Shown: piece after piece, positions 44,897-53,251 of the stretch
Layout of the letters: every line of letters starts with the position of its first letter
How positions within the stretch are numbered: the stretch's first letter is position 1
DNA from: Methylopumilus sp947499625
Lineage (GTDB): Bacteria > Pseudomonadota > Gammaproteobacteria > Burkholderiales > Methylophilaceae
Reading direction: 5' to 3'
NCBI GenBank assembly: GCA_965234475.1
Contig: OZ248397.1
Location: 1,178,001 to 1,242,000 of the forward strand
DNA length: 64,000 bases
Notes under the pieces: generated by a model
Databases searched by the model: none
What the model was told of the DNA's origin: nothing
What the model saw: only the letters and a program-made list of their open reading frames with translations
Program-made: the position numbers and the translations under genes

Positions 44897-45398
44897 AATT
44901 AAAACAACTTTGCTTGATCATCAAATCGCCCAATTAAGTGCGATTGCAATAGGTCTTAGCCTTATCGAATCAGTATTGCCATCTCCTATGCCAGGTGTAA
45001 AACCTGGTATAGCGAATATCATTACCCTTTATGCCATCTATCGCTTTAATTTTAAAACAGCGATCTGGGTCAGTATCTTAAGGGTCTTTGCAACAAGCCT
45101 CATATTAGGACAATTTTTAAGCCCTACCTTTATGTTAAGTCTGACCGGATCAATGCTGAGTCTTTTGACTTTATATTTTGTAATTAAATTACCATCTAAA
45201 TTTTTTAGTCCCATAGGTTTTTCCATACTCTCTTCTTTTGCGCACATTGCAGGCCAGCTTATGCTTGTTCGTTTATGGCTTATCCCTCATGCAAGCATCT
45301 ATTATTTGATTCCTATCTATAGTGCTGCTGCACTTTTATTTGGATTCATCAACGGGTGGATTACATACCGCTTACTTAAACAGCACAATTCCATATAA
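44877..45398 (+). CDS. Gx transporter family (heptaprenyl diphosphate synthase component I-like) membrane protein
   Basis: About 173 residues from the ATG at 44877, with four to five membrane helices. The motif PSPMPGVKPGIANIITLYAIY identifies the Hpre_diP_synt_I/Gx transporter family, which resembles ECF transporter S-components. Despite the old database name it is unlikely to be a prenyl synthase here. Overlap with the NusG-II gene and the nearby apbE form a trio seen in other bacteria. Substrate unknown; flavin or quinone-related transport is a guess. Confidence 0.82.
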   Translation: MTRSIIKIKTTLLDHQIAQLSAIAIGLSLIESVLPSPMPGVKPGIANIITLYAIYRFNFKTAIWVSILRVFATSLILGQFLSPTFMLSLTGSMLSLLTLYFVIKLPSKFFSPIGFSILSSFAHIAGQLMLVRLWLIPHASIYYLIPIYSAAALLFGFINGWITYRLLKQHNSI

Positions 45399-45448
45399 CA
45401 CATCCAGATAATGCTAAAATAAACAAAGTTAAATAAGGTATAGACATC

Positions 45449-45577
45449 ATGAAAAAATATCTATGTATTTATATAAGCGCTTTCTTCCTCCTTAACTTAA
45501 TAGGATGCGGTACTAAAGGCCCCTTATATATTCCCGAAAAAAAATATCCGCAAGATACAGCACCTGAGAAAAAATAA
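45449..45577 (+). CDS. lptM: LptM (YifL) small lipoprotein, LPS translocon assembly factor
   Basis: 42-residue lipoprotein. The signal ends in the lipobox LIGC with Cys at 20, followed directly by GTKGPLYIP, the near-invariant LptM/YifL signature in which the residues after the Cys mimic LPS and help LptD mature. A site AAGG at 45435-45438 precedes the ATG at 45449 by ten bases. It lies just before lysA (three bases), as in many proteobacteria. The match rests on the lipobox, the CGxKGPLY motif and the position. Confidence 0.9.
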   Translation: MKKYLCIYISAFFLLNLIGCGTKGPLYIPEKKYPQDTAPEKK

Positions 45578-45580
45578 ATA

Positions 45581-46837
45581 ATGGGCCAAACGTCATTCAT
45601 TCATACTGGCCAAGGCGTCCTTTTTGCAGAAGGCGTTTCACTTGAAGCCATTGCGAACCAATTTGGTACACCCACTTATATTTATTCGAAAAATACGCTG
45701 ATTCAAACTTTTGAGTCTTTTAAAAAAGGACTTATCAAAACGGATCACCTTATATGTTTTGCTGTGAAAGCGAATTCTAATATTGCAATTCTTAATCTCT
45801 TTGCAGGCTTAGGTGCCGGTTTTGATATTGTTTCAGGTGGCGAACTTGAGCGTGTCATATATGCCGGTGGCAATCCACAAAAAATTGTATTTTCAGGTGT
45901 AGGCAAAACTGAGTCTGAAATTGAAGCTGCTTTAAAGGCAAATATATTATGTTTCAATGTAGAGTCTAGAAGTGAACTGCTTCGCATTCAAGAAGTTGCA
46001 GAGAAAATGAACATAAAAGCGCCTATCTCAATCCGTGTAAATCCTGATGTCGATGCCAAAACTCACCCGTATATTTCAACTGGACTAAAAGACAACAAAT
46101 TTGGTGTTGATTTTAATCAAGCGCTTTCAATTTATCTTGCTGCAAAAAGTATGAGTCATATTGATATCAAAGGTATTGATTGTCATATTGGCTCACAGAT
46201 TACAGAACTAAAACCTTTTGTGGATGCGCTCGATCGCGTACTTTCTCTTGTAGATCAACTCAAGAAAAATAATATTCAATTAAGTCATATCGATATCGGC
46301 GGCGGTATTGGTATTTGTTACCAAGATGAATCGCCACCTGACTTTGAAATCTATATAAAAGAAATCTTAAATAAGATTAAAGGCCTTAATGTCAAAATTA
46401 TTTTCGAACCTGGTCGAGCGCTTGTAGGTAATGCAGGTGTACTTTTATCTAAAGTAGAATATTTAAAACAAAATGATATCAAACACTTTGCCATCATTGA
46501 CGCTGCTATGAATGATCTCATGCGACCTACTTTATATGATGCTTATCATGAGATTAAAGTGGTTCGCGAACATGATACGAAGTCTCAATCCTTTGATGTC
46601 GTGGGTCCTGTATGTGAAAGTGGTGACTTTATTGCAAAAAATCGATCATTAAAATTAAAAGAAAATGATCTTATTTGTATTATGTCAGCCGGCGCTTATG
46701 GCATGAGCATGAGCTCAAATTATAATTCACGTGGACGTGCTGCTGAAGTCATGGTGGATCAAGATAAGCTTTATGAAATTAGAACAAGAGAAAAGTCGAG
46801 CGACTTATTTAAGCTCGAAAAGAAACTGCCGCTTTAA
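45581..46837 (+). CDS. lysA: Diaminopimelate decarboxylase
   Basis: PLP enzyme making lysine from meso-diaminopimelate. The PLP Lys is in CFAVKANSN, with HIDIGGGIGICY, EPGRALVGNAG and the late GPVCESGDFIAK and MSAGAYGMSM. 418 residues. Last gene of the long + run that began at mreB; the stop overlaps the convergent purU by four bases. Confidence 0.97.
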   Translation: MGQTSFIHTGQGVLFAEGVSLEAIANQFGTPTYIYSKNTLIQTFESFKKGLIKTDHLICFAVKANSNIAILNLFAGLGAGFDIVSGGELERVIYAGGNPQKIVFSGVGKTESEIEAALKANILCFNVESRSELLRIQEVAEKMNIKAPISIRVNPDVDAKTHPYISTGLKDNKFGVDFNQALSIYLAAKSMSHIDIKGIDCHIGSQITELKPFVDALDRVLSLVDQLKKNNIQLSHIDIGGGIGICYQDESPPDFEIYIKEILNKIKGLNVKIIFEPGRALVGNAGVLLSKVEYLKQNDIKHFAIIDAAMNDLMRPTLYDAYHEIKVVREHDTKSQSFDVVGPVCESGDFIAKNRSLKLKENDLICIMSAGAYGMSMSSNYNSRGRAAEVMVDQDKLYEIRTREKSSDLFKLEKKLPL

Positions 46838-47688
46838 TCAAAAATTACGGTTTTATTCGCATAAAGAAGAATGCGGCTCTCTATATGCCAACGCACTGCT
46901 TTAGATAAAACGATACGCTCTAAATCTCTGCCTTTTTGAATAAGATCTTCGACTTGGTCGCGATGTGAGATGCGATCGATATCTTGCTCAATGATTGGAC
47001 CTTCGTCTAAGACTTCGGTCACATAGTGACTCGTGGCCCCAATCAATTTAACGCCCCTCTCAAAAGCTCGATGATAAGGTCTTGCGCCAATAAAAGCAGG
47101 CAAGAAAGAATGGTGAATGTTAATCACGCGCTTTGGGTACCGTCTTACAAAGTCTTCACTTAAGATTTGCATATAACGAGCAAGCACTATGAAGTCGATT
47201 TGATATTTATCAAATAATGCAAATTGCTCTGCTTCAGCTTCCTTCTTTTTATCTTTTTCAACAGGAATATGAAAAAAGGGAATGCCATAAAATTTAGCAA
47301 GTTTTTGTGTATCTAAATGATTACTAATAATGAGGGGAATGTCACATTGAAGCTCATTATTTTTATAGCGGTGAAGTAAATCTGCCAAACAATGATCATA
47401 TTGCGATACCATAATCGCCATTCGAGGTTTGTCTTTCGAGAGCTTCAATTCCCATGTCATCTCATAAGATTTAGCGATACCCTCAAAAGCTTTTGCAAAA
47501 GAAGCTTCATCTAAAGAGAAATCTTTTAAATCCCATTCAACGCGCATCAGGAAAAGACTATTTTCCGCATCTTGATGTTGGTCGGCATGTAAAATATTTG
47601 CATTATGTTGATATAAAAAATCTGCGATAGCTGCCACAATACCTTTAGTATCTGGGCAAGTAATTAATAAAGTCGCTGAATTTTTCAT
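46834..47688 (-). CDS. purU: Formyltetrahydrofolate deformylase PurU
   Basis: Hydrolyses 10-formyl-tetrahydrofolate to formate and tetrahydrofolate. An N-terminal ACT domain (ATLLITCPDTKGIVAAIADFL) precedes a formyltransferase domain with INIHHSFLPAF and the catalytic His/Asp. I start at the ATG at 47688 (284 residues, normal). A longer open frame to 47733 adds an unlike segment and would remove the promoter. In a methylotroph it could control flux of one-carbon units to formate; that is inference. Confidence 0.94.
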   Translation of the reverse strand: MKNSATLLITCPDTKGIVAAIADFLYQHNANILHADQHQDAENSLFLMRVEWDLKDFSLDEASFAKAFEGIAKSYEMTWELKLSKDKPRMAIMVSQYDHCLADLLHRYKNNELQCDIPLIISNHLDTQKLAKFYGIPFFHIPVEKDKKKEAEAEQFALFDKYQIDFIVLARYMQILSEDFVRRYPKRVINIHHSFLPAFIGARPYHRAFERGVKLIGATSHYVTEVLDEGPIIEQDIDRISHRDQVEDLIQKGRDLERIVLSKAVRWHIESRILLYANKTVIFD

Positions 47689-47697
47689 AAGATTAGC

Positions 47698-47732
47698 TGT
47701 CCATCTTGAATAAAACGAATTATACATGGACA
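47698..47732 (-). promoter_or_regulatory. Inverted repeat flanking a TATAAT in the purU promoter
   Basis: Perfect 7-bp arms TGTCCAT (47698-47704) and ATGGACA (47726-47732) lie 21 bases apart in the purU/ispH gap. Between them the minus strand carries a consensus TATAAT, the likely -10 of purU. The layout would suit a repressor site covering the promoter. No clear -35 is seen. Confidence 0.35.
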
Positions 47733-47785
47733 ATCAGGAATAAAATAACAAGTCGTCAATATCAAAAACCTTAAAATATCAACCT

Positions 47786-48727
47786 ATGGCAGATAAAATC
47801 AATATTCTTTTAGCTAACCCCCGCGGCTTTTGTGCGGGTGTTGATCGAGCCATTCAAATCGTAGAAGAAGCTCTGATGCAATATGGAAAGCCTATCTATG
47901 TAAGGCACGAAGTCGTGCATAACCAATATGTCATCAATGATTTAAAAACAAAGGGTGCTATTTTTATTGAAGATCTTAATGATGTGCCGAAAGGTGCTCA
48001 TGTGATTTTTAGTGCGCATGGTATTTCAAAAGTCATTCGCGAAGAAGCCAAGTTACGCGAACTTATCTCTATCGATGCAACCTGCCCGTTAGTCAGTAAA
48101 GTGCATGTCGAAGTAAATAAAATGCTTAATCAAAATATGGATATTATTATGATAGGACACAAAGATCATCCTGAAGTGGAAGGTACGATGGGTCAAATCG
48201 AAGAACATCATACAAACCGAAAAATGTATTTAATCGAAACCATTGAAGATGTGTCAAGCCTAGTTGTGGATCACCCAGATAAACTTGCCTATGTCACTCA
48301 AACTACACTTTCAATGGACGATACAAGGGCTATGATCGATGCATTAAAAATAAAATATCCAAATATTCAAGGGCCTAAAAGTGATGACATTTGTTATGCC
48401 ACACAAAATAGACAAGACGCAGTCAAAGAAATAACTAGCCTTTGCGATCTCATTATTATTGTAGGCTCACATAATAGTTCCAATTCAAACCGCCTCAAAG
48501 AGCTGGCTTTAAGAGAAGGGGTTGAATCTTATATGATTGACCATGAAGATTCACTGCAACCATCTTGGCTACTAAATAAAAAAAATATTGGTATTTCTGC
48601 AGGGGCTTCCGCACCTGAAATAAGCGTTAAAAATATTTTAAATAAAATTGAAGCACTTACAAAAGCTACCATTACTGAACTTCCGGGTATTAAAGAAAGT
48701 ATTATTTTTAAATTACCTAAGATTTGA
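47786..48727 (+). CDS. ispH: 4-Hydroxy-3-methylbut-2-enyl diphosphate reductase
   Basis: Last step of the MEP isoprenoid pathway, an iron-sulfur reductase. The three cluster Cys are in NPRGFCAGVDRAI, SIDATCPLVSKVH and DDICYATQNRQ; substrate His and Glu motifs HEVVHN and VEGTMGQ are present. 313 residues. First gene of ispH-nudB-nadA-HIT. Confidence 0.96.
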   Translation: MADKINILLANPRGFCAGVDRAIQIVEEALMQYGKPIYVRHEVVHNQYVINDLKTKGAIFIEDLNDVPKGAHVIFSAHGISKVIREEAKLRELISIDATCPLVSKVHVEVNKMLNQNMDIIMIGHKDHPEVEGTMGQIEEHHTNRKMYLIETIEDVSSLVVDHPDKLAYVTQTTLSMDDTRAMIDALKIKYPNIQGPKSDDICYATQNRQDAVKEITSLCDLIIIVGSHNSSNSNRLKELALREGVESYMIDHEDSLQPSWLLNKKNIGISAGASAPEISVKNILNKIEALTKATITELPGIKESIIFKLPKI

Positions 48728-48729
48728 AT

Positions 48730-49179
48730 ATGCCCTTCAAAAAACCTATTTCATCTCTTGTATTAATTTACACAGAAGATTTTAAAGTCCTTCTTATGGA
48801 GCGCGCTGACAAGAAAGCCTTCTGGCAATCTGTGACAGGGAGCTTAGAAGAAAATGAAACGCCAAGAGAGACTGCAGCAAGAGAGGTATTTGAAGAAACA
48901 GGAATCAACACAAATCAATATACACTCGAAGACTGGCATCTATCGCACGTCTATGAAATTTATGCCCATTGGCGATTTCGTTATGCCCCAGATATCACGC
49001 ACAATACGGAGCATATTTTTGGTCTTAAACTTCCATCTGTCATTCCAGTTCAACTATCAGAGCATGAGCATGCTCAATACCTTTGGGTAGATTGGAAAGA
49101 AGCTATTGATAAAGTTTTCTCTTGGACTAATGTTGAGGCCATTAAAAAATTAGCCGAAATTCATCAACTAAAACTGTAA
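48730..49179 (+). CDS. nudB: Dihydroneopterin triphosphate diphosphatase NudB
   Basis: Nudix hydrolase of folate synthesis removing pyrophosphate from dihydroneopterin triphosphate. The full Nudix box GSLEENETPRETAAREVFEE plus TG is visible, with the NudB-like ERADKKAFWQSVTG before it. About 149 residues from the ATG at 48730; the earlier TTG at 48724 overlaps the ispH stop and is less likely. Folate supply is relevant to one-carbon metabolism. Confidence 0.88.
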   Translation: MPFKKPISSLVLIYTEDFKVLLMERADKKAFWQSVTGSLEENETPRETAAREVFEETGINTNQYTLEDWHLSHVYEIYAHWRFRYAPDITHNTEHIFGLKLPSVIPVQLSEHEHAQYLWVDWKEAIDKVFSWTNVEAIKKLAEIHQLKL

Positions 49180-49191
49180 AATAGATGGTCT

Positions 49192-50289
49192 ATGCAACTT
49201 GCTCAAATTAAATTTAATACGTTTGAATCTATCAGCGATGAAGATTGCCAACAAAGAATTATTGCAGCCAAAAATAAACTTGGTAAAAATTTAGTCATTC
49301 TGGGTCATCACTATCAGCATGAGTCTGTTTATAGACACGCAGACTATACGGGTGACTCCCTTAAACTTTCTCGTGTTGTTGAGTCACTTGACGCTAAATA
49401 TATTGTGTTTTTAGGTGTGCACTTCATGGCAGAAGTCGCTAATATTTTATCAAGACCCGGTCAAGTGACGATTCTTCCTGACTTAGCCGCAGGTTGCTCA
49501 ATGGCAGACATGGCTAATTTAAGCAAAGTAGAAAGAAGTTACCGGGAGCTTTCAAAAGTACTTTCCTTTGACGAGATTATCACTCCTGTCACTTATATTA
49601 ATTCTGCAGCCGACCTTAAAGCTTTTTGTGGTGAACATGGTGGCATCGTTTGTACTTCAACAAATGCAACAAAAATTATTGAATGGTCATTTAAACAGCG
49701 CGAAAAAGTTTTATTTTTTCCAGATCAAAATCTGGGTCGTTGGAGTGGTCACAAAATGGGCATCCCTTTAGATGACATGCCTGTATGGGATCCAGACCTC
49801 CCACTTGGAGGCCTCACTGAAACAGAGATTAAGAAAGCTAAGATCTTTTTATGGAAAGGTCATTGTGCAGTACATCAAATGTTTCGCCTCCAAAATATTG
49901 AGCGCTTTAGACAAGAGCACCCGGATGGCAAAGTAATCTCTCACCCTGAATGTCCTTTTGAGGTTTGTGCTCATTCGGATTATGTGGGATCGACTGAATA
50001 CATTTTAAAAACTGTCACAGAGTCTCCTCAGGGCACTAAATGGTTGGTAGGTACTGAGCTTAATTTAGTCAATCGCCTTGCAAATCAAATGAAAGCTGAA
50101 GATAAACTTGTGCAATTCATGTCGCATGTCATTTGTGAATGTTCAACCATGGCGCGAATTGACCCTCAACATCTTGCATGGTGTTTAGAAAATATTGTAA
50201 ATGATGGGCCCGTCAATATCATTAAGGTACCTGAAGATGAGGCGAAGTTAGCTAAACTCACCCTCGACCGCATGCTTCAGGTGTCATAA
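49192..50289 (+). CDS. nadA: Quinolinate synthase
   Basis: Iron-sulfur enzyme condensing iminoaspartate with dihydroxyacetone phosphate to quinolinate for NAD. Cys ligands are seen in DLAAGCSMADMA, HPECPFEVC and CECSTMARI; VILGHHYQHESVYRHAD is the substrate motif. 365 residues. nadB and nadC are not in the window. The HIT gene starts at the next base. Confidence 0.96.
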   Translation: MQLAQIKFNTFESISDEDCQQRIIAAKNKLGKNLVILGHHYQHESVYRHADYTGDSLKLSRVVESLDAKYIVFLGVHFMAEVANILSRPGQVTILPDLAAGCSMADMANLSKVERSYRELSKVLSFDEIITPVTYINSAADLKAFCGEHGGIVCTSTNATKIIEWSFKQREKVLFFPDQNLGRWSGHKMGIPLDDMPVWDPDLPLGGLTETEIKKAKIFLWKGHCAVHQMFRLQNIERFRQEHPDGKVISHPECPFEVCAHSDYVGSTEYILKTVTESPQGTKWLVGTELNLVNRLANQMKAEDKLVQFMSHVICECSTMARIDPQHLAWCLENIVNDGPVNIIKVPEDEAKLAKLTLDRMLQVS

Positions 50290-50706
50290 ATGACGTCATG
50301 CGCAATTTGTAGTCTTATCGAAGGTGAAATCATCTGGACTGACAATAAGCTACGTGTGGTACTTTTAGAACATCAAGATTACAAGGGTTATTGTCGTGTT
50401 GAATTCATTAGTCATATAAAAGAAATGACGGATTTGGATGAAACACTACAATTTAACATCATGCGCTGTGTATTTAAAGTGGAAGAGGTTTTAAGAAAAA
50501 TCTTTAACCCTGAAAAAATTAACTTAGCAAGCTTAGGCAATAAAACACCTCACATTCACTGGCATGTCATCCCTCGCTTTAAAGAGGATCCACACTTTCC
50601 AAATTCACATTGGGGAGAAAAGCTAAGAGAAGGTTTACATCAACCTATATCAGCGCAAGAAAAAAAAGACCTGATTGCGTTATTAAATCAGTCCTTAAGC
50701 CAATAA
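50290..50706 (+). CDS. HIT family nucleotide hydrolase
   Basis: 138-residue histidine-triad protein; the catalytic triad is in HIHWHVIPRF. It opens with CAICSLIEGEIIWTDNKLRVVL, typical of beta-proteobacterial HIT proteins probably acting on dinucleoside polyphosphates or nucleotide phosphoramidates. Start is immediately after the nadA stop. Convergent with, and overlapping by 12 bases, the ferredoxin gene. Confidence 0.88.
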   Translation: MTSCAICSLIEGEIIWTDNKLRVVLLEHQDYKGYCRVEFISHIKEMTDLDETLQFNIMRCVFKVEEVLRKIFNPEKINLASLGNKTPHIHWHVIPRFKEDPHFPNSHWGEKLREGLHQPISAQEKKDLIALLNQSLSQ

Positions 50707-51003
50707 GCGCGTCACTATTTTACCTTGTTGAATATGACTCTCGATAATTTCATCGATATCTTCTTCATCTATAAAGTGATACCAAGTAGCTTCGGGATAA
50801 ATTACAAGCAAAGGTCCCTCGCCACATCTATCAAAGCAGCCTGCACGATTAATTCTCACTTTAGATTCACCATTTAAATCGAACGATTTAATTTTTGATT
50901 TCATATACATGAACATTTTTTCAGCTCCTTTATCAGAGCAACAAGCTTCGCCATCCTCGCGCTGATTTAAACAAAAGAAAATATGATGTTTGTAATAATT
51001 CAT
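50695..51003 (-). CDS. Thioredoxin-like [2Fe-2S] ferredoxin
   Basis: 102-residue protein of the (2Fe-2S) ferredoxin-domain family. Four Cys in the order FFCLNQREDGEACC ... AGCFDRCGEGP fit the C-x10-12-C ... C-x3-C cluster pattern of thioredoxin-fold ferredoxins, as in NuoE-like proteins. The electron partner is unknown. Starts directly after the tonB-like stop, so the two are probably one transcript. Confidence 0.85.
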   Translation of the reverse strand: MNYYKHHIFFCLNQREDGEACCSDKGAEKMFMYMKSKIKSFDLNGESKVRINRAGCFDRCGEGPLLVIYPEATWYHFIDEEDIDEIIESHIQQGKIVTRLLA

Positions 51004-51879
51004 TTATTGGGATGACAAGGTATCGTCTTTCGTAAAAGTCCATGTTCTCGTAATACTCAAAATATCTACTTCCTTTCTAATATCCTCAGGAAATGTTGCA
51101 TAGGGAGCCCCTAATTCTACAATTTTTTTAGCGGCCTCATCTAGTATTTTAAATCCTGAACTTTGATTAATTTCAATGCTATCGATTTTTCCATCAGGCC
51201 TTAAGGAAACCGTCATCCTTAATTGACCTGAAAATTTCTTTTCACGTGCCTCTTCTGGATAATTCATATTACCTAAAGTTTCTACCTTTTGCCTCCAAGC
51301 CTCTGCATAAAGCGCATATTTATATTCTTTGGTGCGAGCACCAATATATTTTCGTCTAGGTTGTTTTTCAAAATTAGAGATTTGATTTGAAAGTGCTGCA
51401 TCTGATGCGCTAATTTCACTAACACTTGCCAAGATATCTTCTTTACTAATTGATTTATTAATAACTTTTGACTCTTTAGGCTGCTGAACTGCTTTGGGCT
51501 CACTCAAAACTTGCGCATCTTTTTTTACAGTCTTTTCTTGTGACGGGCTTGAAGCTTTTCCAACAGCCGACTGATCCCCGCGATTATTTAATTGAAATGT
51601 ATTTTTATTTTCAGTGATAATTGGTAATGGTGTTTTTTTATGAACGTCCTGTTCTATATTGCCACCTTTATTTGAATTGCTTTGCCCAAAAACATCTGCA
51701 TCAACTTGGTGAGTGTCTTTTGAGTTTATTAAAACCACTTCAATCTGAGAAAGTTTATTTTGAAATGGTTTTATTGGCTTAAACTGTATGAGTTGGATAG
51801 CAAGAAAATGGAGCGCAAAGGATAAAAGGATAGAAAGCTTAAGAATATTATTCTTGTATACACTTTCATCCATAGGCAT
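51004..51879 (-). CDS. TonB-family energy transducer
   Basis: 291 residues. An N-terminal membrane anchor (about residues 9-28, ILKLSILLSFALHFLAIQLI), a long low-complexity Lys/Gln/Ser periplasmic linker, and a C-terminal TonB domain (YPEEAREKKFSGQLRMTVSL to FKILDEAAKKIVELGAPYA). It would pass inner-membrane proton force to outer-membrane receptors, or serve an envelope role like TonB paralogues. No exbB, exbD or TonB-dependent receptor is in the window. It sits between mpl and the ferredoxin gene. Confidence 0.82.
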   Translation of the reverse strand: MPMDESVYKNNILKLSILLSFALHFLAIQLIQFKPIKPFQNKLSQIEVVLINSKDTHQVDADVFGQSNSNKGGNIEQDVHKKTPLPIITENKNTFQLNNRGDQSAVGKASSPSQEKTVKKDAQVLSEPKAVQQPKESKVINKSISKEDILASVSEISASDAALSNQISNFEKQPRRKYIGARTKEYKYALYAEAWRQKVETLGNMNYPEEAREKKFSGQLRMTVSLRPDGKIDSIEINQSSGFKILDEAAKKIVELGAPYATFPEDIRKEVDILSITRTWTFTKDDTLSSQ

Positions 51880-51882
51880 AAA

Positions 51883-53247
51883 TTAAACTAATCCCTTTAA
51901 TAAGGTTTGATGAATGCCGTTGAAACTGCCATTACTCATGACAAGAATATGATCGCCTGATTTTATCTCTTTTAAAATAGCTTCAACAAAATTTTTCATG
52001 TCATGCCCAACAAATGATTTATTTTTTATAGGTGCCAATGCTTCTTCAGCATTCCAGGTTAATTTCTCCCCATAACAAAATACTTGATCTGCATCTTTCA
52101 AGCTCTCAGGCAGAGCACTTTTCATCGAACCTAATTTCATCGTGTTAGATCTAGGCTCCAAGACTGCAATGATTCTTGCTTTTCCTACTTTGGCACGCAA
52201 TCCCGCTAGAGTGGTTGATATCGCTGCTGGATGATGAGCAAAATCATCGTAAATTATAATGCCGTTTTTTTCACCAATACATTCCATTCTACGTTTGACA
52301 TTTTTAAATGTTTGTAACGCTTCTATAGCATCTTCTAATGTCACACCGACATGGTGGGATGCCGCGATCGCCGCTAATGCATTCATACGATTATGATGCC
52401 CTAAAAGATCCCAAGATAAAGTACCTATCAATTTATCAAGATTAAAGACTTCAAATGATTGATCTTGATTGACCTTGCCAATCGATAGGCCTTGCTTGCT
52501 CCCGATATAAGATTTTTCAGACCAGCAGCCTTTGTCAATCACTCTTTTTAAACTATCTTCTTCATCATTAATAATAACTCGTCCGATACCGGGAACCATA
52601 CGTACCATATGATGAAATTGAGTTTCAATCGCATGAAGGTCTGGAAAAATATCTGCATGATCATATTCAAGATTATTTAATATTGCAGTCTTCGGATGAT
52701 AATGAACAAACTTAGAGCGTTTATCAAAAAAAGCTGTGTCATATTCATCCGCTTCAATTACAAAAAAGGGTGAAGTTTCATCCGATTTATTTTTTTGTGG
52801 CAAACGAGCTGAGCCATCAAAATTGAGTGGCACGCCACCAATAAGAAATCCTGGGGCATAACCATTAAATTCTAAAATCCACGCAAGCATGGATGATGTT
52901 GTAGTTTTGCCATGTGTCCCTGCAACTGCAAGGACCCATTTATCCCTTAGGATCGCCTCATAAAGCCATTGCGGTCCTGAGATATAAGGCAAGCCTCGAT
53001 TCATAATTTCTTCCATCAAAGGATTGCCACGGGATACCACATTACCAATTACATAAAGATCTGGCTTTAATTCAGTTTGTTTTTTATCAAAGCCTTCGAT
53101 GAGTTCAACACCAATGCTTTGTAATTGGGTGCTCATAGGTGGATAGACATTGGTATCGCAACCTGTCACTCGATACCCTGAAGCATTGGCTAAGGATGCC
53201 ACCCCACCCATAAATGTTCCGCAAATACCTAAGATATGAATGTGCAT
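51883..53247 (-). CDS. mpl: Murein tripeptide ligase Mpl
   Basis: Joins recycled L-Ala-gamma-D-Glu-meso-DAP to UDP-MurNAc. A Mur-ligase three-domain protein: HILGICGTFMGGVASLANASG (N-terminal), the P-loop VAGTHGKTTTSSMLAW, EADEYDTAFFDKRSKF, and the C-terminal YDDFAHHPAAI and LEPRSNTMKLG. 454 residues. Together with AmpG at 27100 and MltA at 61832 it indicates active wall recycling. It starts four bases after the metH stop. Confidence 0.96.
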   Translation of the reverse strand: MHIHILGICGTFMGGVASLANASGYRVTGCDTNVYPPMSTQLQSIGVELIEGFDKKQTELKPDLYVIGNVVSRGNPLMEEIMNRGLPYISGPQWLYEAILRDKWVLAVAGTHGKTTTSSMLAWILEFNGYAPGFLIGGVPLNFDGSARLPQKNKSDETSPFFVIEADEYDTAFFDKRSKFVHYHPKTAILNNLEYDHADIFPDLHAIETQFHHMVRMVPGIGRVIINDEEDSLKRVIDKGCWSEKSYIGSKQGLSIGKVNQDQSFEVFNLDKLIGTLSWDLLGHHNRMNALAAIAASHHVGVTLEDAIEALQTFKNVKRRMECIGEKNGIIIYDDFAHHPAAISTTLAGLRAKVGKARIIAVLEPRSNTMKLGSMKSALPESLKDADQVFCYGEKLTWNAEEALAPIKNKSFVGHDMKNFVEAILKEIKSGDHILVMSNGSFNGIHQTLLKGLV

Positions 53248-53251
53248 TTTT

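Noticed and set aside
47689..47733. Longer PurU start at 47733
   Set aside because: The extension is unlike PurU and covers the likely promoter; ATG at 47688 begins at the ACT domain.
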